From Papiliotrema nemorosa (lineage: Eukaryota; Basidiomycota; Tremellomycetes; Tremellales; Rhynchogastremaceae): DNA of 64,000 nucleotides. Positions 45,104 to 55,708 of the stretch are shown piece after piece. The DNA is taken from assembly GCA_032158125.1 (NCBI GenBank), contig JASKOT010000046.1:30702-94701 (forward strand), read 5' to 3'. Under the pieces are notes generated by a model. The model did no database searches and was not told where the DNA came from. It saw nothing but the letters and a program-made list of their open reading frames with translations. Positions within the stretch are counted from its first letter, which is position 1, and each line of letters begins with the position of its first letter. The position numbers and the translations under genes are program-made.

Positions 45104-47369
45104 ATGCCTTCCTCACCTTCATCGGAGGCTCATACCAGAGCATGCGACGCATGCAAAGCTCGTAAAGTCCGATGTATACGATCAAACCCTTCGCCCTCTT
45201 CCTCCTCTTCGGGTCAACTTGCGCCCTGCGATCATTGTACTCGGCGAGGGGAAAGATGTACGATAGATGTACCTCTTAAAAAGAGAGGTCCTGCGCCTCA
45301 GCCTCGTTTCGGTGATAAGAGGAGGTTGGTGCCTCTGGCTTCGAAAGCACGGGACGACATGGGGTCGGTCGAATCAGCGGAGAAAGGGAGCCCGACTTTG
45401 GATTCACCTCCTGATTCCCGCTATTCCAGCGTGAATGGGGGAATCCATAGAGGATTGCCTTATACAACGGTATCGGAACATCGACATGAGATCAATGGGA
45501 CCACCTCGCTGGAGTCTAAAGTGCGTTCATGCTAATCTTACTCCTCATTGTAGCTCACGGCTCAGCCTCCGACCCTCGACCAAATCATCCCCAGGTCTCT
45601 CCTTGAACACGCCATAACCGTCTACTTTGAATACGTATACGGCCTCGTACCCATCGTTCACCGTCCTTCCTTCTTATCAGACTTTCATAATCGGCGCGAC
45701 GTTCTTCCAGGCGAAGAAGAATGGGCAATCACCCTGTTGGGTGTTGCGGCATTGACGATGGCTCAGGTTCCTTGGGCTTTCAAGCCGTTGGAGAAGGAAG
45801 CGGTCAAGGAGATTCTGAGACTAATGTACGAACGCATAAAAAGCTTTGTATTCCGGGACGAGGGGGAAGTCAATCTTGCTGGATGTAAGTTGGACTCGAA
45901 TCAGGAATCAGATCCGAGAGCAAATGCTGACATGCCAGGTTGTATGCTTTACATGTGAGCCTTAACAGCTGACTCACGGCGAGAGGGTGTAGGAAGGGAC
46001 TGATCGATAGGCTGGTCATTGTATCGACGAGGTTGGGACATTGGGGTATCCGAGAGATCTGCTTGGGTGCATGTTGGCGATTCATCTTCGACGAGCGCTT
46101 GCACGAAGAAGCCGTACGTGCCCTCGTCATTTGCACTTCTAGAGCCTTCGCTAACATTTAGAGCTACAAGGACAAGAATGCGATTGAAGCAGAACTGGGA
46201 AGACGGCTATATTGGCTAGCTCTTGGATTTGACAAGGCGTCTGCAGCCGGACGAGCTACTGTACCCATGATTACTCGGGAGACATGCGCTACCGTCAACC
46301 TACCCACTGCAATGTGGGTCAAAAACCTTGAGGTAGCGGTTTCTGACGGGTAGTGACGATGACTACCTCAACTTTGAAGGTTATATCACACCGCCAAATC
46401 CCGAGACGTCGATCTTGAGTGGGTTTCGCTACATTTCCAAGCTGTACGACGGTGAGTGGTTCAAAGCAGTAGTATTAAGGCTTCGTGTTGATGCGGAGTC
46501 TTTGGGAAAGTCCTAGACTCCCGAAGGATGGACCAGCTCAAACCTCCTTCTGGGATCATGCTCGATTTCAAAATTGCTGAAGTGGAAGAGTATTACGAGC
46601 AGATCCACCACGTGATGGATGGGTGTCCACCCGAGCTCAAACTGAGAGATCCTACTTCTAGTCCTCTTGGCGGGTGAGTCACCCGGCCATGCTTCGCGCG
46701 ACGAGCAAGCTGAATGGCAGTGTGCTAGATTGGGCGGGCGATGCATTGGAAGCGATTAGGCAGATTTTGGCAGAGCCAGAGAAGAAGATTCCAGACGCAT
46801 TCCTGGTACAGCAAGGCAACATCTGGACCGCTTATGTAGGTCTGCCCTGGCGGAGATCGGTCGAGGTCGCTGATGTAGTCAGCACATGGCTCGACAGCTT
46901 ACCATGCGATACCGAGCTGACCTAGCCACGCTTCGATTGAAAGAGGCAGCGCATTTGCCTCTTGTCCCTGGAATGTCGAATGCGCTCGAGACGGAAAGTC
47001 TGGAAAGGATGACCGACCAAACAGCCGCTGATCTACTTCATCTTCTTAAAGTCCTACCTCTCGATGTCTTATGTGAGAACTGCCACGTCCACCTCGTCGC
47101 TGATGGAAGCTGTTAATGGAGACGCTGTCGTGAACAAAGTTCGATATGTCGCCCTGTCGCAATTAGACGCGCTGATCGATCTCGGCGAAAGACAAGATCA
47201 GCTGGATCATGATCAAGTGCAGAAGCTGAACATGGCACAGAATCATCTCCGTACGTTCTAGAAGGCTTGGATGCCGGAACACGCTTACGGAATAGGTGAA
47301 TTCCTGTCAATCTTGGCTCATATCGAACAGTTGTACTCGTTGATAGACCCCAATGAAATCAGACCATAG
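45104..47369 (+). CDS. Zn(II)2Cys6 transcription factor, probable regulator of the alpha-glucoside genes
   Basis: A nuclear binuclear-cluster factor. Exon 1 (45104..45520) encodes CDACKARKVRCIRSN, a Ser-rich gap and CDHCTRRGERC, followed by a basic linker (LKKRGPAPQPRFGDKRR). Exon 2 (45554..45884) opens the fungal transcription factor domain with SLLEHAITVYFEYVYGLVPI and HRPSFLSDFHNRRDVLPGEE. Later exons give GRRLYWLALGFDKASAAGRA, ILSGFRYISKLYD, HVMDGCPPELKLRD, HMARQLTMRYRADLATLRL and a last exon ending SLIDPNEIRP at 47369. One junction near 46330-46360 could not be settled. One exon (45939..45954) is 16 nt. Its position next to the GH31/permease pair suggests that it controls them, as MAL activators do; this is inference from context. 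Confidence 0.85.
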
Positions 47370-47642
47370 GCCATCTTTGCTGTCTGCCACCCAACGGCGT
47401 GCCCAGCGCAAGTCCCTCTACCGGTCAGCATACGTAACTTATCCTTTGAGGGCGTTGTATCGTTTGTGCGCATCGCTTGGGACGTGCCTGATCGGCTTCT
47501 GCCACGTGGAGCGAGCGCGTGCTTGATTGCCCAAAACATTCGAAACCTAGTCCGGTCTATCCATTCGCCTGTAGGTACCACATTATTGGGAAGCATTTTG
47601 CGAAGTCTAGCTTGACAGTGAAAAGCGAGACAGGGTCTCACG

Positions 47643-50037
47643 ATGGCTCTTCGCTTTCGGAGCAAGTGGTGGTACGCTATAGCAATTGCATTAGCTCTAT
47701 TCCTGTATGTCGAAACCTCCCCACATACATTCCTGCACGTCAAACTCGTTTCCCAGACCACAAATGCGATGGTGGTAGCTGAAATGTCAGCTACTACAAT
47801 CAAAGAGGATACAGCCCGAAGTTGGATGGATTTCATATCTCCCCCAACACCCATCCCATCGCCCAACTCACCGCTCGAGCCGAAAAACAATGGACGGATC
47901 TATTGTCGAAGCAGAGCAAGACGCTGGATCAATGCGTCAAAGAGTATATCAGGCGGTACAACCGCAGACCGCCGAAGGACTTTGACAAGTGGTAAGGCGT
48001 CTTTACAGCGTCCCGACAAGCTCTGAGAAAGCCAGGTATCACTGGGCCGTCGAGCATGGCGTTAAGCTAATTGACGGTATGTTCAGCTCGCTCGACCCTT
48101 TGGGAACATCAGGTTCATGCTGATATTCAGAATTCGATCGTACGTAGAGCATGTCTGTGGATACCATCGAGGACTTGACACTCTAGCGATTCATCACAAT
48201 CTCGAGCCTTTCTGGGGTTTATCACCCGCTCAAATAGATGGCAGGCGCAGGGCTCTCCTGAAGACCGCCCGATCTGATAGACTGTTGAATCTCGAGATCA
48301 GGAATGGGCAGGTCCAGGACGATCCAAAGAGTCCAGCTTCTACCGCACATTGGTGAGCTGTGTGCTGAACTCGGTGGGCTGATGGCTGATCCAAGGCCGG
48401 ACAACAAATACTATTACAAGTTGTATGAGGGTATCGCTCATTTGCTCCCGGATATGGATATGATCCTCAACTTGCATGATACTCCGTTGATTTTTATTCA
48501 TCGGGAAGAGAGGGAAAGATTGGTCAATCTGGGCCGAGCGGGGAAATGTAGGTGTATCAAGACTTTACCGGTAGATGAGGGTGTTCGAGCTGACGGCTAG
48601 TCGTTTCCGAGGAAGAGCACGACATTGAACACGCCAAGTTGGGCATGGAAGAGGGAGATATGAACTGGAGAGATCTGCGTCGGGTAAGCTCAATCTTTCC
48701 TCCAATTGGATGGTGACTGAGAACAGATGTGTCACCCGGATTCCGCCATATGGACAGGGGTCACGACTGACATCTTTGGCGAAGACACTCTTGGACCCAA
48801 TTGGGCCCATCAACAATTGACATTTCGACTGCCGATGGAGCAGGGAGGGTTCATGGTGGATCATGCGCGATCTATGGATCTCTGCCATAATCCTGAACTG
48901 AGATGGCAACACGGTCAATTCGTGGATGCTCAATTTCATTGGGTTCATTTGACGGAAAACTATCTGTACCCAGGTATTTCGCCTCTTCCTGCCAAGGAGT
49001 GCAATGTTGCAAGAGACTGTGGCTGATGACACAGTCTTTTCGTGGTCAGTATACCCGCAGAGCAGCGATATCCTGATTCCGACGCCTTATCGATGGCAAG
49101 AGAAAAAGTTCCCCCAGAAACCATGGTCGGAGAAACGACCAAAAGTCGGTTGTGAGTGATACATTTCCCTCTCAGCAAATGAGACCCCCGTGTCTTTCAG
49201 GTCCGGGACTTGATGCGCAGCAGGCGCTTCTGCAGATCAAGCTGATATAGACAGGGAGCGGTACCCTTAGTGGAATCTCCATGAATTCCCCCTTAAACTT
49301 TCTCTCCCAGCGTTTCCGATTGGCCAAGATGATCATGCCCTCGCCGGACAAGTACGACGTTCTCACCAGAACCACCGATAAGGCCGGGTTCGAGCGATAC
49401 GACATGATTGCAACCGATGGGGACTTGATGAATGAGGAATGGATGAATGTCAACTTTGTCGGCGAGGCGAAAGAATTCGATAATGATTATGTCGGCAACT
49501 TGTCCAGAGCTACGGTGCAGTTTGGAGGCTGGATGAACGATGGGGAGAGGGATGAACACAAGATGTTGCTGGATATGGACGGGTGGGGATGGTCTGCTCG
49601 ATTCAGATCGTTGCTCTGGTCTGGGAGGTGAGTCTGAGCCTTGACAATCGGCCTGGGCGCGAGTCGCTGACTCTAACAGTGCCGTGGTGAAAGCGGCCAC
49701 ATTCAGTGAGTAGCCACTGACGATCATGAGAGGGCCCACAGCAAGCTGACCCGTGACAGAGGAGGCGACATCAGATTGGCTGATACCGTGGTATCATTAC
49801 ATACCCCTCGACTACGCGTACCGCGATCTGTACTCTATCGCTTTATACTACCTCGGACTCGAAGGTACTGATCAGGTGGCACACGATGAGGAGCTACATC
49901 AGATTGGTCGGCATGGGGAGGATTGGGTAGAGGAGCACGCACAATGGGACCATCACGTGGCGTGGATGTATCGTCTGTGTCTAGAATGGGCTAGAGTGAT
50001 GAGTGAAGATCGAGCTTCGATGGATTATACGGGATGA
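47643..50037 (+). CDS. GT90 (CAP10/Cxt1-type) glycosyltransferase
   Basis: A Golgi type II membrane enzyme of the family that includes Cryptococcus Cap10 and the xylosyltransferase Cxt1. A short cytosolic N terminus and one membrane segment (WWYAIAIALALFLYV) are followed by DQCVKEYIRRYNRRPPKDFD, YHWAVEHGVKLIDEFD, LEPFWGLSPAQIDGRRRAL and LYEGIAHLLPDMDMILNLHD. The GT90 catalytic part shows VFSWSVYPQSSDILIPTPYR, WSGTLSGISMNSPLNFLSQ, DGWGWSARFRSLLWSGS and KEATSDWLIPWYHYIPLDYA with AYRDLYSIALYYLG. Exons: 47643..47774, 47822..47991, 48036..48076, a 9-nt exon 48131..48139, and more to 50037. The family is clear; donor and acceptor sugars are not, though xylose transfer is the best guess. Confidence 0.88.
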
Positions 50038-50313
50038 CACGGGCATATTTGAGCTTTACATGTACTGTAGATGCATTTCATATCTGACACCCATGAACCA
50101 GCGCTGCATGTTGATCTCAGCCTGGTTAAATTGTCAACAGATGAGTGAAAGCAATGCATGAAACGCCAAAAGATAAAACCTGAGCTCACGAGAGGGAGAA
50201 GAAATGTATGTGATATGGATTGATGATATCTCTAAGTATGTGAATCGACCGGACGCCTCCCATCCCACCTGAACCTTCTCCGTCGACTCTACCTCGTCCC
50301 CTGAGCCACTCAT

Positions 50314-52118
50314 CTACGCCTTGATGGTGTATCCCGCTGGCTCCTTGACACCGGCCAATCGTTCGTCCCTGAATCGAACATCCTCGATCGTCTCGAAGGT
50401 CGTCTTGGCTTGTCCGAGACCTCTGTTGAGCCAGATCCACTTGTAGTACTGGTGGTATCGTACTATGAGTCAGTCCTCATCCAATTCATGCGGAGGATTT
50501 GATCGGTGAGGGATTGCTGAGAGTGGTGAGGCCGGGGCTACGACTTACCCGCCCAGAACCATTTCTTGTACAGGTAGTGATCTGGATCTTCGAAGAACGG
50601 CGATTCCATGTACGTCTTTCCGTACATGCAGTTGAAATGCAGCTATTGCGTCAGCCATCGTCTTCGATCTAAAGAGGGGTCGATGCATGGAGCAGAGGAC
50701 TCACGATTCCAGGGGTGATCAGTGTACCCTCAAAGGAGGTTCCTCCGAGCCAGGTCTGTTGTTTGATCTGGTCTTCGGCAGTCATCCTTGCGTCGCTATC
50801 CATGCCCGTTCCATATGTGTACTGAATCATCAGCCAGCTGTCCTGTTGAGTTCCAGGCGTTACGCACCATCAGACACGATGTCACTTCCCAGCTGAGCGG
50901 AAGCTCGATATACAACTCCGGCTTGTAATCCTTGATGGACATGTAGAAAGTTTGATCTCCCAATCCGACCCTGTTGTAGATCCCATCGGCACCTTGAGGT
51001 TCACCGTACACGGCAATGTTGGCTTGGTGGGATAGAGCTGCTTGTTGAGCTTTAGGCGTAGCAATGTTGGAGTAGATGAATTCGTTCTTTCGCTGCGAGA
51101 TTCAGGATTTGACGGATCAAGACAAGAGGTCTGGGATGGACTCACCAGACGATCGAGATCGAGGAGGATGATGCAACTACATATTCGAGTGGTACCGTTG
51201 TAGACTCCACCTCGGTCAGCATGAGAGGGGATGGCGATGGCGGTATCAGGGGTGAATTTTTCAAACTCTTTCCAAAGCACTGAGAAGTCAGCTCGATCAA
51301 GATCTCAATGTCGCATGGTATAGTGCTGATGTGCGGGGCTTATGAAAAGAAGACTCACACGTCGGGTCGGTGAGGAAGAAAGCGTCCGAGTCGACAAACA
51401 TTGCTCGATGGACCGTGTCGGGCAACATCTCGTGGAAGAACAACTAGGAACCATCAGCACATGCCATCAACCCGTACCGTGATGTGATACACACCTTCAT
51501 CATTCCCGCTAAGCGCATCAGCATCATTTCCTCATCGTTTGATGATGAAACTCACCCCATCCAGATTGGTGATTCGACCTCATTTCTCCCCATCTTGGAT
51601 TATCACCTCTGCCCGGTGCTGTCCTCCTCAATCGTTGATCCATCGCGTCCATGGAGATGGGATAGAAGTAGACCCTGATATCGTGGACTGGCTTCTCGAC
51701 CAGACTCAAGGATTCCGTCAAGAATTCTTGGGATTTGGCATCGGCAATCAAGTGAAAGTCGACGGGTGAGGAGGTGTACATCAAGACAGTCTACAATGTC
51801 AGCTCACCTCTCCCCCAAGTATATTGACGCGGTAATCACCTTGAGCAAGACATCAGTCTCGTAGGCCGTCTCGTTACCCCAAACAATCAGCGAGAATACA
51901 ATAGGTTCTCCTGTTCCCATCACTTTGGATGAACTCCATGCCGAGTTGAAGTAACTCGCTCCAGCCGTCAAGCTGGATGGATCTATATACTGGTGATGTG
52001 TCGATAGACCGATGAGTGCCGCAATGCAGATACCCACACTGAGGAGGATCAGTCGACGTGATGGATTTTGGAGGGCGCTCCATAGTTGCCCTTTCCACGC
52101 GCGAGAAATCATGACCAT
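50314..52118 (-). CDS. GT8/LARGE-like glycosyltransferase
   Basis: A type II membrane protein: one hydrophobic segment (LILLSVGICIAALIGLS) follows a short basic N terminus. The lumenal part reads PIVFSLIVWGNETAYETDVL, LMYTSSPVDFHLIADAKSQE, VYFYPISMDAMDQRL, then AGMMKLFFHEMLPDTVHRAM with FVDSDAFFLTDPTLLW. The last has the form of the DxD-like sugar-nucleotide site of GT8 enzymes and the LARGE xylosyltransferase domain (LPxxLxxVxVLDTDI). Further parts are GGVYNGTTRICSCIILLDLD, GLGDQTFYMSIKDYKPELY and LHFNCMYGKTYMESPFFEDP. About eight exons chain to the stop at 50314. It is convergent with the GT90 gene and divergent from the GT18 gene. The donor sugar is unknown. Confidence 0.82.
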
Positions 52119-53307
52119 CGCGTCGAGATCGATCTTATCGCCAGGATAAGAAGTCTACGGGTGGGCGTTGGTGCAGAGGCGACTGTATGGGTTCAGGAAT
52201 CGACGAGAGTCGTTTGAAGAGAGACGAACACGTCGAAATACAGGCGAGGGTCAAAGAGAGGTCAAGGCTAGACGGCGGTACAAGTGAAGATCTCTTTCTG
52301 GATAAAGGTGACAGGAGCAAAAGGCCTAATGATAGTCGGCTGGTTGTAATGCTTTGGGGACGGAGGGATTACAAGATGCTCGGAACCCAAGTACGGGACG
52401 TCTGTGGCCTCGCTCCTTCTTGTGCAGGGCAGGCTGCTCTGCTAGTCCAAAGTTGATAATGGCTGGTCCGGATTTTTTCCTTGCAGCTAGCTCGGTGGGT
52501 GGGGGGAAGATGATTTACTCGGTTCTCTGCCAATCAGGGAATTTTGCCCTGAAAGGGGTATCAGAATAAGCTTTTGCTGTTGGATCGTAACGTTATCCAA
52601 ATCCCTTTTCCCATGCCGCTTCAACGAGACTTGGACGCGCCGAGGGGCATGCCACGCGCTGGGAGATTTCCCATTATTGCATCCCACTTGCCTTTCGCGT
52701 ATGCACTTCGGACAGAGGGTGGGATTCCCGGCTGGCATGCAAAGAGAGACAGATCCCACGTGTTGATCCGAGATGTTCATCAGACATCACAGCATCAGCA
52801 TCAAAAGGGCACAGACGGGGGCGTAAAGAGGGATGCATTCCTTTGCGGCTTGGGATTATGGGCGTTCCTGGATGGCTCACTGCTACTTTTCCGGATCTCG
52901 AAGGGAGACTGGTATTGCACTGAGGTTTCGGTGAGCTTGAATTGACCAGCCCTCTGTTTCTACACCAAGGACGCTTTTGCTCGTACTTTACATCTTGAAC
53001 TCCTTGTATCATCTTCGATAAAGTCGCACGCGTTGAGACGTTTGAGTTGAGGTCAGCAAAATCTTGCGAGGAGTGAACAAAGGCGCTATTCCTAGCATTA
53101 CGATCTTATCAGCGCGATTCTCGTCTGTGCGCACCAAAATCTCGCAACTCTTCGCCGATCCCACAATACCACATACGGTCCACTCGATCGTAGTCTAGGG
53201 CGATGCCTTCGGACCTGAGGCCTCGACAGCCGAGTCTGGCGTACCAACATGGCGGGTGAGCTACCTTTGTCTGAACTCCCCCCTTGCGATCCGCTCTTCA
53301 CCGCGAA
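52119..53307. promoter_or_regulatory. Divergent promoter region of two glycosyltransferase genes
   Basis: This 1.19-kb region lies between the GT8-like and GT18-like starts. I found no TATA box, gene or repeat. Confidence 0.4.
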
Positions 53308-55403
53308 ATGAGTCATCCGCTCATATACAGAAGCCAGCAGCGTAGAACGTTCATTCGCATCCTTGCCTTTACAATAATCGCCTCGATCCTCATCTTTTTC
53401 TCCCCTCAAATACACCAATACACCTCTGATCCATCGACCATACCTACTTCGCCTCAGTCCTTCAAACAGACTTTATCGTCATTATGGTCAGGGAAGAAAG
53501 ACTGGTCAGAAACTGTGGAGAAGATACGGAATCTTCAGGTCAGGCTACAAGAAGACTGGCCGAGGACGTGTGTTGTCTCCTCACGGGGCTTAGATGGAGG
53601 CTAATGATAGTGGATTTGCGACTTATAGACCGTTTACGATCGAGGCGCTAGATAGATTGGCGACATGTATGACAGATGGGACATGTGGGAAAGACGAGAC
53701 GACCGTGATAATGCTTGGAAGCTTTCATTTTGGTGTGTAGGGGGTTCCTTAGGAAGGTCGTAGCTGACGGATAAAGGCAACAGTCAGACCGGACATACGA
53801 GTGGGGAAGATATTTGGTGAGTTGATCTTGCTCCCCTGCCCTGCATACTTTCAGCGTAGAGAGGAAACATGACTGACGGGCAGGGCGGGATCACTGGTGG
53901 ACATATTGCAAGGACACAACTACACCTTGTTGTACACGTACGAGCCGCTCGAGTCGTTGCTCGTCTACAAGGCTCTCGGCGGTAAGCAGCTCTATGAGCT
54001 CGTAGGGTCAAGGCTGATTCGCAGATCTCGTCCCGTTGGTCATCATGGAGACGGCGGGCGTCAGCCAGTGTATAGAACTCGGCAAGATGACCATCCAAGA
54101 AGCGGAAACCTATAAACAAAAGATCGAAGGTCTGGAAACGCTTCGAGAAGGGGAACAGCTGGGATGCGCAAAGAGGGTCGGATTTGAAGAGGGAATCCCG
54201 TTACATAAGATCCGGGCCTTGCATTTCTGGCTTGGAGCAAGGCACCCTATCCCTGGTGAGCCATCCTCCTCTCTTCGGCTGGATGTATACGTGAAGGCTG
54301 ACTGTGAAGCGTACACCCTGTCGCCGGAGAATTACACCGGATGGTGGGGAGATTCAGGCAACTACTATCTGGGTAAGCGGTCTGCAGATATCGGTCATGT
54401 CACAATGCTGATGAACAGGGTACCACCTTGAGCACTGCCGACATGTCGAGTCTGCCCAACCTCATCTTCCCCGAGCGTTCGTCTTGGGTAAACGACCCGC
54501 ATACTTTCAAGAGCCAAAATACGCTTGGCCCGTGGATGCCATTGAGAAGATGACGAAAGAGATTGGAGGCGGATTCGAGTTTGTCGGTGGAGCAGGGAAG
54601 AAGGGAGTGGACGAGATGCCTATGAAGGGTATCACCAATCTGGGGAGTATGAAAAAGGACGAATGGAATGCCGAGGTTGCAAAGAGTTCCGTCATGGCGA
54701 GTACCATCGTCAATCTTGAGATGGAAGTAGAGCTGAAAGATCTAGTTTGGTGTTGGAAACCCACCTCTGTCACCTTCTCGTATGTCATGTGAAGAACAGG
54801 GCGACTAGGATGTCAGACTGATAAACAGCTTATGATGCTTGGTGTCTTGGAGTTCCATTCATCAATCCGTAAGTCGATCTTACTCATCCCATTCTCGGCA
54901 AATTACTGACAATGTCCAGTATCCTGAGGATAGACAAGAAAGATCCGGAAAATCGGATCAAATGGTTGACGCAGCATGAAGGAACGAAAGACTTTGACCC
55001 TCCATACGTGTATCACGTTGTGCGTATATTCCTCGAGTCCTCACCTCGCGCGTGGACAATGCTCATTGCAGATGAAAGACGACATGGAAGGCCTTAAAAA
55101 TGCGCTCAAAGCAGCCATGGAGAACCCTTTCCCACCTTTCATCCGTAAGTAGCTTGACATTCAGCACACCTGTACTCTGGAGAAAGCTGATGAGTAGCCG
55201 AGAGGATGAAAAAGGAGAGTGTGGAGAAACGGCTCTTACATCTGATAGAGCACGACTGGGAGACCGCGGTCGGGGAGATGATCAAGAACGGAACGGTGGA
55301 AGGATACGCCGATCTTGAGAAGAACCGATATGTGAGTTCGGCATGATTCACCATGGTCGCGCATGACTGAACATTTCAGGTGAAGAATGGGTTGTTACTG
55401 TGA
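53308..55403 (+). CDS. GT18/MGAT5-like glycosyltransferase
   Basis: A type II membrane protein with an N-terminal anchor (RILAFTIIASILIFFSP). The lumenal part resembles the GT18 family of N-acetylglucosaminyltransferase V: TVIMLGSFHFGNSQTGHTSG, EDIWAGSLVDILQGHNYTLL, YTGWWGDSGNYYLGTTLE, then PFINPILRIDKKDPENRIKW, LTQHEGTKDFDPPYVYHVMK and LKNALKAAMENPFPPFIPER. The match to the MGAT5 pattern of a fluorescence-like stretch, Asn-Pro, then His-Pro-Tyr with an 'evxxAVxxIL' helix, is by memory of the family and not an alignment. Introns are short and phases fit where checked, including an acceptor at GGATAAAG near 53775. The final exon supplies VKNGLLL. The substrate is unknown; a role in glycan or capsule assembly is likely from context. 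Confidence 0.75.
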
Positions 55404-55708
55404 TGGAGCATCTTTGTCGAACATAGAGGGACTCGGCATTTTCATTTGGGATTTCTGGTTGCTATACATCATGGGTAGATACCCCATCATCCATCATCAT
55501 TACATTGAATCTATCTAGACTTATGCATGGCGTTTCATACGGGCCTAATGCTGCATGCGAGACGAGTTGCGATGGCACAAGGCATGGTGAGCGCAATGCG
55601 ATGAATACGTGAAAGCCGGAAGCATCAAACTAAATGTATACTTCATAAAGGACTAGGTGATACAGAATCAAGTGGATCTGTCAACGCTACAGAACGTTTA
55701 GACCCAAA
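55404..55708. other. Convergent 3' intergenic region
   Basis: The 3' flanks of the GT18-like and Zrg17-like genes meet here, and nothing else is visible. Confidence 0.45.

Noticed and set aside
46320..46370. Possible break in the Zn2Cys6 regulator next to the sugar permease
   Set aside because: I could not settle this junction, but protein-like sequence continues on both sides and several splice choices exist. I treat it as an unresolved intron, not a lesion.
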